DNA of 64,000 nt. It comes from Corbicula japonica (taxonomy: Eukaryota > Mollusca > Bivalvia > Venerida > Cyrenidae). How positions within the stretch are numbered: the first letter of the stretch is position 1; each line of letters starts with the position of its first letter. Of this stretch, positions 1 to 13,047 are shown in pieces. The notes under the pieces are model-generated. The model did not search any database and had not been told where the DNA came from. It was given only the letters and a program-made list of their open reading frames with translations. The stretch covers positions 7,909,285 to 7,973,284 of the forward strand of contig JAZAYU010000019.1 of assembly GCA_038501625.1 (NCBI GenBank). The letters are read 5' to 3'. A program made the position numbers and the translations under genes.

Positions 1-1170
1 CACACAAACGAATTCGTCACACGTGTGAAAAATTCGTACGAAAATTTCACATATTTGTGAAAATTTCGTACGAAAATGGCCAAAAATGTGCTGAGAAAAT
101 TTCGAGGCCTACTTTCTAACCACCACTAGGTATCAACGAATTTTTCACATAATTATGTGACACATTCCTACGTCTTGCACACGTGACTATGATATGAAGT
201 TAATCCTGAAAACTATAATTATTACTGTTAGCTCTTATGGATTTACATGATTTCTCAGCATTTGAAAATATCTCTAGCTCCTCGGTTATTGTGAATTTTG
301 ATGCAGGAATCGCTCCTTTGCTCGGGAAAGCATAATTTAAACAAGATGCAACAATAAAGGACCTATAAATCGTATTGCATTATATAGGAAGTCAGTATAG
401 ATATTTTCCTAGTTCAATCATAGGTAGATGCAATATAATTTTGTAAAATGAGAACTTGTAAGAATGTAATCTTTACGTAATCTTAATTTTCGCCAAGCAC
501 ACGTCAAGCGACGAATCGCAATTTTGCGTGTTGTATCGTAAAGTGACTATGTTGTATTGCAATTAAGCAATATCGTATCGCGTTATGACATGTCGTGCGC
601 TGGGCGAAGCACGGCAATGCGATACGACATGGCGACATTTCCGAATTTCGTATCGGATTGTCATGCGCTGTTTCGCCATGTTGCGATGTCTTATCGCACT
701 TCCGCTGTCGCTAGTCGCATTACGGAGAGATCTCATTTTAGAAATTATTAAGTGGTTGTATTTCAATATTATGGAACTAAACCGCAGTCGATCAGTCTGA
801 GACTATTTGACAGACCGGACACATCAATTTGTAAGGATGACCTTCAAACATCGACATTTTCAAATAAATACCTCTGGCAGCGTTTCGGGCCATTAAATTT
901 ATGACGCTGTGTATACCCGGAGGCGGCCCAGCAGTGAGATCAAACCACAACATGTCGATGTAAATAACCACAGACAAAATGTCAAATTAAAGGGAAGTAA
1001 CGCATCTAGGAAACAGAGCCAAGCACATGGTAAATTTCGTACCTGTTTTAGGGGGGTCTAAGGTTCCATACGAAATTTTCACAAATATGTGAAATTTTCG
1101 TACGAAATTTTCACAAATATGTGAAATTTTCGTACGAATTTTTCACACGTGTGACGAATTCGTTTGTGTG
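1..1170. mobile_element. DNA transposon-like element with long terminal inverted repeats, left end cut by the window
   Basis: Bases 1-77 are the exact reverse complement of 1,094-1,170. The repeat continues past 1,170 (AAAATTTCGG), so the true left end lies outside the window. The ends are built from a self-complementary block, ATTTTCGTACGAAAAT, alternating with TTCACAAATATGTGAA, so each end can also fold on itself. The 1-kb interior has no credible coding frame. A patch at about 540-725 is richer in CG and repeats GCGATAC/TATCGC-like words. This is most simply a non-autonomous cut-and-paste element; the superfamily is not identifiable because the target duplication cannot be seen. Confidence 0.8.
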
Positions 1171-4088
1171 AAAATTTCGGTTCAACAGACCACGACCTCG
1201 TTACCTCGTAATAAACAGTAAATGTGCGACTGTGAAATATAATAACTAGTACGTTTATTGCACGACTGTAAATAAGGTTTCATTAATCATTTTTTTGGAA
1301 TTTCAAAGAAATCCGCAGATTTTGACTATAAATCCGGAGATTTGGAGGAGTAACTTAAAATCCCGAGATTTCGGATAAAGTCCAGAGATTTGGCAGGCCT
1401 GGTACACCTATGCATTGGTTGACCGTTTTAGTTGTTTAACTTTACTTAAAACGGTACAATATTAAAGATAGAATCTTTTTGCTTGGTTTAAATATTTAAC
1501 CCAGCTTTTTGTAAAGAGAGTAAACCGAGCTTTTTGTAGTTATTTTACTTTTTCAATGGAGAACCGCGAACGCCCCCGTCGAGCTCTACGCTTTTCATTC
1601 TGAAAGCTGGATAATAATAATAATGCCTTGATTGTGATTATTAAAGTAGACCAAATAAACAGCTTAACGCTGTCTACGATGGAATAATGAACTCAAACCC
1701 CGCCCCCAAAGGTCTCCAAAAAGTTTAGAATTTTTAAATTATCTATCAAATATAAAACACCTATTCTCACTATACCGATGATTTAATTTTTATGTTGTCA
1801 TCTTTCATATGTTAAAAAAAAATTACCAACCAAAAATAACGCAGTATGTGCACTCAAACCAAGTAAAACATTAGACAGATTTTATCACTTGTACCAGTCC
1901 ACTGGATTTTATCACTTGTACCCGTCATCTGTCGGATGCGAAATAGACGAGTTTATTAAAAAAACAACAACAACATTGCCACAGGCTACAGCCTTGTAAC
2001 CTGCCATAAATACATACATAAATACACTTTACTGTCCATTTAATCGGTGTCCGCGCCGGGGGAGACCGGGGGGGGGGGGGGGGGGGGGGTCACGGCCCCC
2101 GTTGGATTTGTCCCTGAACTTATTCTTCCATTTAAATGTTTGAAAATCAGAATGATTATTTTGGCGTTATCGAACCAGGTAACAATTTATTGAAGAAAAA
2201 AGCTGCCTTTGTATTTTAGGCATATAGGCAACCGTTGTCTGAAAATCAATGATACAGCTTCTGCATCAACAGGCGCCGTTTCTGAAAAAAAAACAACAGG
2301 CGTTGATCTTTCCGGCTCAATGAATAAACCAGTGTTTAATGCAACAACCACTAATTTTCGCTCACTTGCCGACAAAGTACTGGCTTAAATTATATTCTAA
2401 CAACTCCAAATCATAAAAGCTAAAACATTATCAGTAAAAATCGACACATGTTGTGAAGTAGTGACTATCTTTTTCTACTTTACAAGACTACCACGAAATT
2501 TATTGACCTGAAATGATATGTGACGCAACAATTAACATCCTTGAAATTCCGTGACATTGAGATATTTTCTACTTACATTGTATAAATGCGAGGTATTTGT
2601 CCCGAAGTTGATCACATCGCGAGATAGTAATGTCGTGGCGCCGTTGTAATAAACAACAAGGCAACACGAAACGTAATTCGCACAACGAGGCACCGTCCTG
2701 ATTCGTCACCGTAGGCGGTAGTAATCGTTTTTGCCCGGTGAAAATTGTAATTTTACCAAATAACACTAAATAAATTGTTAATGTTTAGGTTAAAAGTTAA
2801 AATGGTTCAAAATATGTTATAGAGGACAAACATTTCGACACATATCATGTTGAGAAAGAAAATATATTAAAAAAAACCCCAAGTTCCGGTCATGTGAAGT
2901 TTTTGGGAATTCCCTGCTTGCAAACCAAAAGTAAAAAAAACTAATGCAGGTAGAACGTGATTTTCGAGTGAGATTTAATGCTCGTAAGCGTCAAACAATA
3001 CGGAAACAACCCATTATAACGTTATTGACAGAACACAACTATGCCAACATGTATTTGTGCGACGGGGATGCTTGTAAAAATCCTAATTTCATATACGGAC
3101 AGGTTTTAAACAAGACCCGGCAACAAAAGAAAGTACGGTTCAAAAAGGAAAACACGGCCCTCCCCCTTAACTTTTTGATTTCTTAAAATATCTTCAAAAT
3201 TCTTTTTGCATCTTAAAGATAACCCTCGTGGCTATAATAGAAGCATTTTATTTCAAAATATTTCAACTAGAAGACAAATAAATTTTGTCTTATAGATGGG
3301 CCGTCTTTTGAATAAAATTATTTCGGTAACAGAAAACACAGCCCTACCCCTTAATTTCTTTAGTTTGTATAAATAAAATGAGCTATTATTTAATAAACCC
3401 TTTTTGTCTTTTAAGAGATTACAAGATTGCATGCACAATTCTATTTAAGCCGCTCTATATTGGAGCAGTTATGTTCTATGTTTAAAACCCATAGAGGATA
3501 TTTGTTGTATTTTCCAGTATAAGATATAAATGTATTCACCAAGTGATTTTGTATTTATATAAGTTGCATAGTTAGAGTGAAAATACATAAATCCGGTGTT
3601 CACACGTGCATAAGGATTCGCTATTTACGCCACGCTAAAAAGTGTATACAATAAAACGTGGCTTGTACAAAGACCACTCAGGGAAGAACCCAAAAGCGGT
3701 CTTTAAAGGCAGGTGGTATTTGTTCACAGTTATATTTGTTCTTTTAATCAGTCAGTTGGACAAATAAAGCGTGGTCTTTGTTCACAGGTGGTCTTTCTTT
3801 ACAGGTGGTCTTTAGCACAGATTTGACTGTGCAGTAAAACACGGCTGCCATCACCTAGAATTTGAGCAAAACCGGCTATGACGAACAAAATTTGGAAGTA
3901 CCGACATACTTCCTGCACTTAACCAATGTTCTAACTACACGGATCATATTTTAATTTCACTGGATTGGAGTTGGCTCTTCAAACTTGAAACATAATAAGA
4001 TTAACCATTTTCACTTCTTTGAATGAAATAACCATTAAATTCCCTACATACATGTGCAAACCACCTGCATTTAATCAAGGCAAGGGTT
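1171..4088. other. Intergenic, no gene seen
   Basis: No open frame here resembles a protein. There is a pure G run at 2,068-2,089, probably of unstable length. At about 3,650-3,835 the word GTGGTCTTT recurs with its reverse complement AAAGACCAC, which looks like a worn inverted-repeat element. The rest is AT-rich unique-looking sequence. Confidence 0.6.
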
Positions 4089-4735
4089 AAAACAAAAGCC
4101 GCCAGTAGCGTGATTATTATAACAAAAGCCGCAATGTCGTCAGTAGCGGGATTATTATAACAGAAGCCGCATTATCGTCAGTGGCGGGATTGTTATAACA
4201 AAAGCCGCTATGTCGTCAGTAGCGGGATTATTATAACAAAATCCGCAATATCGTCAGTAGCGGGATTATTATAACAAAAGCCGCAATGTCGTCAGTAGCG
4301 GGATTATTATAACAAAAGCCGCAATGTCGTCAGTGGCGGGATTATTATAACAAAAGCCGCATTATCGTCAGTAGCGGGATTATTATAACAGAAGCCGCAA
4401 TATCGTCAGTAGCGGGATTATCATAACAAAAGCCGCAATGTCGTCAGTAGCGGGATTATTATAACAAAAGCCGCATTATCGTCAGTAGCGGGATATTATA
4501 ACAAAAGCCGCATTATCGTCAGTGGCGGGATTATTATAACAAAAGCCGCATTATCGTCAGTAGCGGGATTATTATAACAGAAGCCGCATTATCGTCAGTA
4601 GCGGGATTATTATAACAAAAGTCACAATGTCGTCAGTAGCGGGAATATTATTACAAAAGCCGCATATTATCGGCAGTAGCGGGATTTTTATAACAAAGGC
4701 CGCATTATCGTCAGTAGTGGGATTCTTTCAGATTT
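4089..4735. repeat. 38-bp minisatellite, about 17 copies
   Basis: The unit AACAAAAGCCGCAATGTCGT followed by CAGTAGCGGGATTATTAT is repeated head to tail about 17 times. Variation is confined to a few positions: AACAAAA/AACAGAA, CAATGTCGT/CATTATCGT and AGTAGCGGG/AGTGGCGGG. There are no unique spacers, so this is not CRISPR-like. The last copies are degenerate and run into unrelated sequence. Confidence 0.93.
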
Positions 4736-5734
4736 TAGCAGATTTTGGTATACCTTCTTTACAAAAGCTAAGTTCGATTTGTGACTTTTTGTTATACCCC
4801 TATATCATTTTAAACGTCATTGGTTTACTGATGCACAGGGGATTTTAATAGCAATTCCTTAACAAAGAGGTAGAAACGATGTATCTAAATCGCTCGCCTG
4901 TTAAAACGACAACTCAGGTACTAGGCAGTGCAACTTGTAAATGTTATGTTTGGAATGTGCAAAAATCTATTTATTGACTTGACCCCTAAATAACGACTGA
5001 TAGGCATTAGTCCTCGAATGCAAAATTACCAAACAATAAATCATATCGTATTAATATGTTTACGGAAAATTACTCTCGTACTGCATATTCAAGTAACTTA
5101 CTCAAATCGCGCGCTTGTAGCCAGCTGCCAGTTTTAGGTTGACCGCAAGTTCGGAAATTTATGCCGATTCGAATTTCTAATAAAAAATCAATTAACTACA
5201 AATAAGTTTCTCAACAAATAGAAAGCAAGCTGCCGATTTACAACTAGTGATATATTTATCTTTTACACGAAAAAAAGGCATTAAACGTAAGAATCTCAAT
5301 TACTGTAACTGTTCGCACGCACAATTCTAACGGGAAAATCTGCCGATTCGATCCCAGCTGCAGTCCAAATATAAATATTTGTTATAAATAGGCACCACGC
5401 ACCAAGCCGGCTGTTGTCATACGCTACTCAAATTTTCCAACCACCAAGTTTACCTCACATCATTGGGAAGTCTACATTACATGCAGTTACATTGGAAATA
5501 GTTAGCGAAAAGGTCCACCATGAGCGGCAGTGGCGCAAACATAAGACTTAAGACATATATTGGATGCAGACTCGAAAGTTGTTTTTCTTTGATATTTTGG
5601 CAAGATTCCCTTGATAACCCAATTGAATTTAAAGTAAAACACGTAAACATATTGCAATTGTTAAAGCATTTGTCTATATTGTTTAAGGGCTCATTGAATC
5701 AAGTGATTAAAAAGAAATAAAATTAATAAAACTA
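4736..5734. other. Spacer between two tandem arrays, no gene seen
   Basis: AT-rich sequence without a convincing coding frame or known repeat. The 66-codon open frame at 5,520-5,720 has no recognisable motif. Confidence 0.5.
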
Positions 5735-8262
5735 ACAACTGGCATACACCAGGGTACAAAACTATTCGCATTACAACACATAACAACTGGCATACACCAG
5801 AAGGTATGTACAAAACTATTCGCATTACAACACATTACAACTTGCATACACCAGAAGGTATGTACAAAACTATTCACATTAGAACACATAACAGATAGCA
5901 TACACCAGAAGGTATGTACAAAACTATTCGCATTACAACACATTACAACTTGCATACACCAGAAGGTATGTACAAAACTATTCACATTAGAACACATAAC
6001 AACTGGCATACACCAGAAGGTATGTACAAAACTATTCGCATTACAACACATAACAACTTGCATACACCAGAAGGTATGTACAAAACTATTCACATTAGAA
6101 CACATAACAACTGGCATACACCTGAAGGTATGTACAAAACTACTCGCATTACAACACATTACAACTTGCATACACCAGATGGTACGTACAAAACTATTCA
6201 CATTAAAACACATAACAACTGGCATACACCAGAAGGTATGTACAAAACTATTCACATTACAACACTTTACAACTGGCATACACAAGAAGGTATGTACAAA
6301 ACTATTCGCATTACAACAAATAACAACTGGCATACACCAGAAGGTATGTACAAAACTATTCACATTACAACACATTACAGATAGCATACACCAGAAGGTA
6401 TGTACAAATCTATACGCATTACAACACATTACAACTTGCATTCACCAGAAGGTATGTACAAATAATTCACATTAGAACACATAACAACTGGCATACACCA
6501 GAAGGTTTGACCAAAACTATTCGCATTACAACACATAACAACTTGCATACACCAAAAGGTATGTACAAAACTATTCACATTAGAACACATAACAACTGGC
6601 ATACACCAGAAGGTATGTACAAAACTACTCGCATTACAACACATTACAACTTGCATACACCAGATGGTATGTACAAAACTATTTACATTAGAACACATAA
6701 CAACTGGCATACAGCAGAAGGTATGTACAAAACTGTTCACATTACAACACATTACAACTGGCATACACAAGAAGGTATGTACAAAACTATTCGCATTACA
6801 ACAAATAACAACTGGCATACACCAGAAAGTATGTACAAAACTACTCGCATTACAAAACATTACAACTGGCATACACCAGATGGTATGTACAAAACTATTC
6901 ACATTAGAACACATAACAACTGGCATACACCAGAATGTATGTACAAAACTGTTCACATTACAACATTTTACAACTGGCATACACAAGAAGGTATGTACAA
7001 AACTATTCGTATTACAACAAATAATAACTGGCATACACCAGAAGGTATGTACAAAACTACTCGCATTACAACACATTACAACTTGCATACACCAGAAGTA
7101 TGTACAAAACTATTCAGATTAGAACACATAACAACTGGCATACACCAGAAGTTATGTACAAAACTGTTCACATTACAACACATAACAACTGGCATACACA
7201 AGAAGGTATGTACAAAACTATTCGCATTACAACACATTACAACTGGCATACACCAGAAGGTGTGTACAAAACTATTCGCATTACAACACATAACAACTGG
7301 CATACACCAGAAGGTATGTACAAAACTATTCGCATTACAACACATTACAACTGGCATACACCAGAAGGTATGTACAAAACTATTCGTATTACAACACATT
7401 CCAACTTGCATACACCAGAAGGTATGTACACAACTATTCACATTAGAACACATAACAACTGGCATACAGAAGAAGGTATGTACAAAACTATTCACATTAA
7501 AACACATAACAACTGGCATACACCAGAAGGTATGTACAAAACTATTAACATTAGAACACATAACAACTGACATACACAAGAAGGAATGTACAAAACTATT
7601 CACATTACAACAAATAACAACTGGCATACACAAGAAGGTATGTATAAAACTATTTGCATTACAACAAATAACAACTTGCATATACAAGAAGGTATGTACA
7701 AAACTATTCGTATTACAACACATAACAACTGGCATACAACAAAATGTATGTACAAAACTTTCGCATATCATCACATTACAAATTGCATACACAAGAAGGT
7801 ATGTACAAAACTATTCACATTACAACACAGAACAACTTGCATACACCAGAAGGTATGTACAAAACTATTCACATTAGAACACATAACAACTGGCATACAC
7901 CAGAAGGTATGTACAAAACTACTCGCATTACAACACATTACAACTGGCATACACCAGAAGGTATGTACAAAACTATTCACATTACAACACATAACAACTG
8001 GCATACACAAGAAAGTTTATACAAAACTATTCACATTACAACACATTACAACTTTCATACACCAGAAGGTATGTACAAAACCATTTGCATTAAACACATA
8101 ACAACTGGCATACACCAGAAGATATGTACAAAACTATTCACATTACAACACATCAGAACCGGCATACACAAGAAGGTATGTACAAAACTATTCGCATTTC
8201 CACTCAAAACAACTGGCATACACCAGAAGGTATGTACAAAACTATTCACATTACAACACATT
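5735..8262. repeat. 54-bp satellite array, about 47 copies
   Basis: The monomer begins AACTGGCATACACCAGAAGG and continues TATGTACAAAACTATTCGCA, then TTACAACACATAAC (54 bp). Two main variants exist: one with CGCATTACAACACATTACAACTTG, given here as CGCATTAC...TTACAACTTG, and one with CACATTAG...TAACAACTGG. They alternate at about 5,800-6,200, making a 108-bp higher-order unit there, and mix irregularly further on. Because 54 is 18 codons, long open frames arise on both strands (up to 456 codons on plus at 6,507-7,877, and 219-244 codons on minus). I do not call these genes: several frames are open at once, and the frames break wherever a monomer has an indel. Confidence 0.95.
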
Positions 8263-8324
8263 TTTTGAAATATTTGTCTTTATTTTTCCATCAGTCATTA
8301 ATCAGCTGAATAAAAGAAAGGCCA

Positions 8325-8372
8325 GAAATCAAATAACAGGCATACACCAGACGATATGTACAAAACTATTCT
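8325..8372. repeat. Isolated degenerate monomer of the 54-bp satellite
   Basis: AACAGGCATACACCAGACGA followed by TATGTACAAAACTATTC matches the upstream array after a gap of about 65 bp of unrelated sequence (TTTTTTGAAATATTTGTC...). It marks an eroded or interrupted right edge of the array. Confidence 0.85.
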
Positions 8373-9492
8373 TGGTGATAAAAGTCAAGTAGCTCATAAA
8401 TTATTTGAAATATTTTCCTAATGTTTCTTTTCCGTATGTTTATCAATTTAGCAGGTGGTTGAGATATTTTGAGAAGGTGTTTTTCTATACCTTGATCATG
8501 TTGATCTTTAACGACATCTAATTTCAAATAAGCAGCCGGCAACTTATGACTCGTCATCATAATGAATGTGTTTTATCAATTTCACACTTGATAAAGGTTG
8601 TCATTATTTCAATATATATCAGTAGCTATGAAATGGTTGAAATACTTCAACAAAAATATTTGAAACTCGAAATTGGAATCAACAGACATGTACGAACTTG
8701 CAGCCAGCCTTAAATGAACCTGCTAGTGATTTCAAAATAGATTTGACATATATGCTGATGCGATGTTTCATTTAGTATATTTGTTAGTATATTTGACAGT
8801 TGTTATAGATATTTGATTAAATAATCTTTAAGAGTCAGTTAGAATTTGTAGTTAGCTGCGAACTGACAGGCAAAATGGAATTGGCAGTTGTCAAAGTCAT
8901 TCAAGCTGCGAAATGTCTGGCAAAAAGGATTTGGCAGCTGACTGTCAGTTCGCGATTCGAAGTCATTCAATTAGCGAACTGGATGCTAACTGCCAGTTCG
9001 CAGATTGAATCGCCAGCTTGCTTCACGCCCATCAACAAACTCGCAAATAAAGCAAATTAAGTATATTCCATGTTTATAAGAACTTTTAGGAGAAGCTACA
9101 TAATGTAGTTTGTATGAAAGTTCAGATTCAATGGTTTTAGATTTTAAAGTAAATTCTTCACCGAGTCCAATCGTTCACTATAGGTCCCAGGAGGAGAACA
9201 CATCGATAGACCGCTTTTTTCAGGAGGGAATAGGTTACTGTGGTGAGTTAATCGTCTCCAATTTCTTTGAAAATGCATCTATCACATATAAGATAGAGCC
9301 TATTCTGATCTCCTATATTAACTTTAAACGATGGTCATCTCAAATTCGCCAATGATACGGTAACTTCTGAGAACATTCACAACAATTTCACAAGAAAATC
9401 GCAAAAAATGGCAAAATCGCGCTTTAAAAGTCAATATTTCGTTAATAAAGCATAGTCCTGAGCATTTATTTCGTCCTAAATGTTTGTTTGGA
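8373..9492. other. Intergenic, no gene seen
   Basis: No credible gene. At 8,855-9,030 the words GCGAACTG, CAGTTCGC and TTGGCAG recur in both orientations, which suggests a small worn palindromic repeat. Confidence 0.5.
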
Positions 9493-9873
9493 CAACATGA
9501 ACGCATGGGCAGGAGGTAAATTTTTAAGCCCACGTTTTCATGTTTATCCCATATACAATCGACTATCTGACCGTCATATTTCCGAATACTACATCTGAAA
9601 GGCTAAAACATTATTTCAAATTAGTCTCCGCCTTCGTATCTCTTAGAACCTAATGTTAATATGCAATAATAAATATAAAAATTTGTAATTACTCATCAAG
9701 CAAACATCTCATAATGACTGCTTTTCTTACCATAACAAGTCACTTTTCCTCGTGTCCGATGTAAAATATTGCATTATAATCACTTAATATTGTCATTTTA
9801 GAACAACACTTGGCATAAAAGGAACACATAATTGCTTTGACACTACCACCCCCCTTTAAACACACACCCTTTT

Positions 9874-11488
9874 TGTGTCGCCTGCGATAGCAGGTAGACA
9901 CATAGGGATCCTATTGCCCGGCGACGTCGCCGTTGTCATCGTCCGGTAGTCCCCCAACTTCAATATGAAACTTAATGTTGCCAATAACTTTGAAAGTACC
10001 TGTCCTATTAACTTAATACTTGGAATATATCATCTGCATGAACAACGCCATCTGTGACAACAAGAATGATAACTCCTGTTTCAGTATTTTTTTAAGTTAT
10101 GCCCCTTTCAAATGACTTTAATATGGAACTTTAATATGAAACTTAATGTTGCCAATAACTTTGAAAGTACTTTTCTTATTAACTCAATACTTGAAATATA
10201 TCATCTGCATGAACAACGCCATCTGTGACAACAAGAGTGATAACTCCTGTTTCAGTATTTTTTGAGTTATGCCTTTTTCAAATAAAACGTTAACATGAAA
10301 CTTAATGTTGCCTATAACTTTGAAAGTACTTGTCCTTTTCACTTAAAACTTGGAATATATCATCTGCATGAACAACAACATTGTTTACAACAAGAATCAT
10401 AACTCCTGTTTAACTATTTTATGAGTTATGTCCCTTACACATGCAACTTAAACATGAAACATAATATTGCCTATAACTTTGAAAGTACTTGTCCTATTCA
10501 CTTCATACTTTGAATATATCATCGGCATGAACAACGCCTTTGTGACAGCAAGAATGATAACTCCAGTTTCAATATTTTTTGAATTGTGCCCCTTTCAAAT
10601 AAAACTTTAATATGAAACTTAATGTTGCCAATAATTTTAAAAGTACTTGTCCTTTTCACTTAAAACTTGGAATAAATCATCTTCAGGAACAACAACATCG
10701 GTTACAAATAGGATCATAACTTATGTTTGAATATTTTTTGAGTTGTGCCCTTTTCGAATGCAACTTTAACACGGAACTTAATGTTGACATTAACTTTTAA
10801 AGTACATGTCCTGTTCACTTAATATTCAGAATATATCATTTTCATCAACAAGATCATCACTAACAACAAGAATGCTAACTCCTTTTTGACTTTTTTATGA
10901 CTTATGTCACTTTCACATGAAACTTTAACATGGAACTTTATGTTGCCTATATTTTTAAAGTACTAGTGTTATTTACATAATACTTGAAATATTTCATCTT
11001 AATGAACAACAACATCGGATACAACAACTTAACTCCTGTTTAACTATTTTTGAGTTATGTCCCTTTCAAATGTAACCTAATGTTTCATATAACTTTGAAA
11101 GTATGTGTCCTATTCACTTAATACTTGGAATATATCATCTGCATGAACAACGACATTGGTGACAAAAATGACACCTCCTGTTTGAATATTTTTGAGTTAT
11201 GCCCCTTTCAAATGTAACTTTATCATGAAAGATAATGTTGGGTGTAAAATTGCAAGTACTTGTTCAGTTCACTTAATTCTTTGAATGTTTCATCTGCATG
11301 CACATACCAATTGGTGAAGAATGATAACTCAGGTTTCACCATTTTTTTTTAGTTATTCCCCTTTTAAATGCAATTTAGGTGACTTATGTGTTCTGTGGTG
11401 TAGTATTGAAATCAACTTGAATAAAAACATTTTATTATATATGATTAAACATAGGCCCACATTTCAACTTTTGCAAGCAGGCGACACA
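9874..11488. mobile_element. Inner element: tandem-repeat core between 12-bp inverted ends
   Basis: TGTGTCGCCTGC at 9,874-9,885 is the exact reverse complement of GCAGGCGACACA at 11,477-11,488. The enclosed sequence is mostly a tandem array. The left-end sequence (GTGTCGCCTGCGATAGCAGG, then TAGACACATA) has a diverged second copy at 54,829-54,866 and is therefore dispersed. The plan of a tandem core between short conserved arms is known from bivalve 'pearl'-type elements; membership of that group is inference only. Confidence 0.65.
9960..11350. repeat. ~158-bp diverged tandem repeat, 8-9 copies
   Basis: The anchor word AAAGTAC recurs near 9,994, 10,165, 10,324, 10,480, 10,640, 10,799, 10,957, 11,098 (as AAAGTATG) and 11,250 (as GCAAGTAC). 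Each is followed by ATATATCATCTGCATGAACA, ACAACAAGAATGATAACTCC and GAGTTATG(T/C)CCCTTTCAAATG-like text. Spacing is 141-171 bp. Copies differ at many sites, so the array is old. Relatives occur at about 32,545-32,580 and 34,415-35,020. Confidence 0.9.
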
Positions 11489-12439
11489 TGTGTTCCGCGG
11501 AACACAATATTCTGGTTATAACTAAAGCTCCGTCATTTGTGATGTTTAGGAGCGACTGAAAAGGTTTAATAACATTGTTTCTATTGTAAATTTTAAATTA
11601 ATATGAGCAACACAATGTTTTTACAGCAATAGCTATGGGAGCAGAAGTTTTGCTAGATTCTTTCTTTCTTTATATATCTTTTTTGTTTTAATTAAACGAT
11701 AATTGATATTTGTGTATGCAGTTAAAAGTAAATGTGAAATACATGTCACATTTTGTTACTATCTAGACCTTAAACGTAATAATTTGGTCCTTAACGAAAT
11801 GCCAGACAAATGTCCAATGTTGTTGAATGAAAACCAAAAATTATTTAAAAAAAAAAGCATCTAAAAATCACTCTGTCTACATAGCTGGCACGAATAAATC
11901 TATAAGTTCTTTCACGGCTCTTGGCACTTCGTCAGCGATTTTCATTAAGTTCTTGTTCATGAAAGTTCTTCAATTTGAGCGGTTGCATTGAGATCAATGT
12001 ATCTCCTCAATGAATTATGTAAAATATACCAGGTCATTGTAATATTAATTTTCCTTCAAGTAAAGCTTTGCTCTTGGGAGTCAATATTCAGTGAATAAAA
12101 TATAATATTTTACATCTGAAACGGAGATGAATGACTTGTTATGGGAAGAAAATTTAATTTAGGAAGTTATTTTTAGATGTTTGCATGATAAGTAATTACA
12201 AATTAATTTTACAATGTTACCAAGTATATAAAGCTCCTGGAAGATACGAAAATGGGGATTGACTTGAAATAATATTTGTGCTATTCAGATGTAATATAAG
12301 GAAAAATGACGACCATACAGTCGACTTTATAAAGGATATATATGAAACAAACGTGGGAAAAAACACCTCCTGCCCATGCGTTCATGTTGAAAATTGATGA
12401 AAACTTCGACCCATGCGTTCATACTGAATATTTTCTAAC

Positions 12440-13007
12440 TTGTAGTCTAAATTCAAAAATACGTAAGTGAAATCGTGGAGGCTTATAGCATATGAAAATG
12501 TAAAAAAAATGTATTTTTCCTGATGTTTTACAAAATGACTTGTTTTTATGCCTATGTTATAACCTACCATCCGGTAGTAGTAGAGAATGTTTGAATAACC
12601 AACATGTGTTTGATAGCATAATAGATGACATTATTTTTTTTCAAAGATAAATATAATGATAGATGCGATTTCTTGGTGACTGGAGACTTAAACTCGCGAG
12701 TCGGACTTTTAAATGATTTTGTAAAAGACGAGTATTTATTTAACCTTGAGTTTATGCCACCAGACTATGAATCTGAGAAGATTGACTTTATTTATAAATG
12801 GAATCCCGATTTGAAGACAGAATTTATTTCAAAATTAAATGATAGGGATTTTCAACATAAATGTCAGGAGTTAACAAATGAATTGTTGATCATAGATAAT
12901 AACGCAAACATTAACCAAAATTTGTCGGAATTTAATATTGTACTTAATAATATATGTCAACCATTTAGAAAAAATACTGAGGTTAATAGTAAGAATAATA
13001 ATAATAA

Positions 13008-13047
<40 letters not shown>

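Larger units (their letters stand above)
9493..12389. mobile_element. 2.9-kb composite with ~300-bp inverted arms
   Basis: Bases 9,493-9,517 are an exact 25-bp reverse complement of 12,365-12,389 (core GAACGCATGGGCAGGAGG). Similarity continues inward, with substitutions and small indels, to about 9,793 on the left and 12,080 on the right; for example TTTGTAATTACT, CATAACAAGTCA and GATGTAAAATATT occur in matching order in both arms. Between the arms lies a tandem-repeat core. A 13-bp second copy of the terminal word (CCCATGCGTTCAT) sits at 12,410-12,422. This looks like a foldback or non-autonomous element with long inverted ends that carries another element; no transposase is visible. Confidence 0.8.

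Noticed and set aside
4089..4735. CRISPR-like regular repeats
   Set aside because: The units are directly contiguous with no unique spacers, and the genome is eukaryotic.
5707..8309. Ten or more overlapping open frames of 60-456 codons on both strands
   Set aside because: All are translations of the 54-bp satellite. Frames are open because the period is a multiple of three, they overlap on both strands, and they break at each monomer indel.
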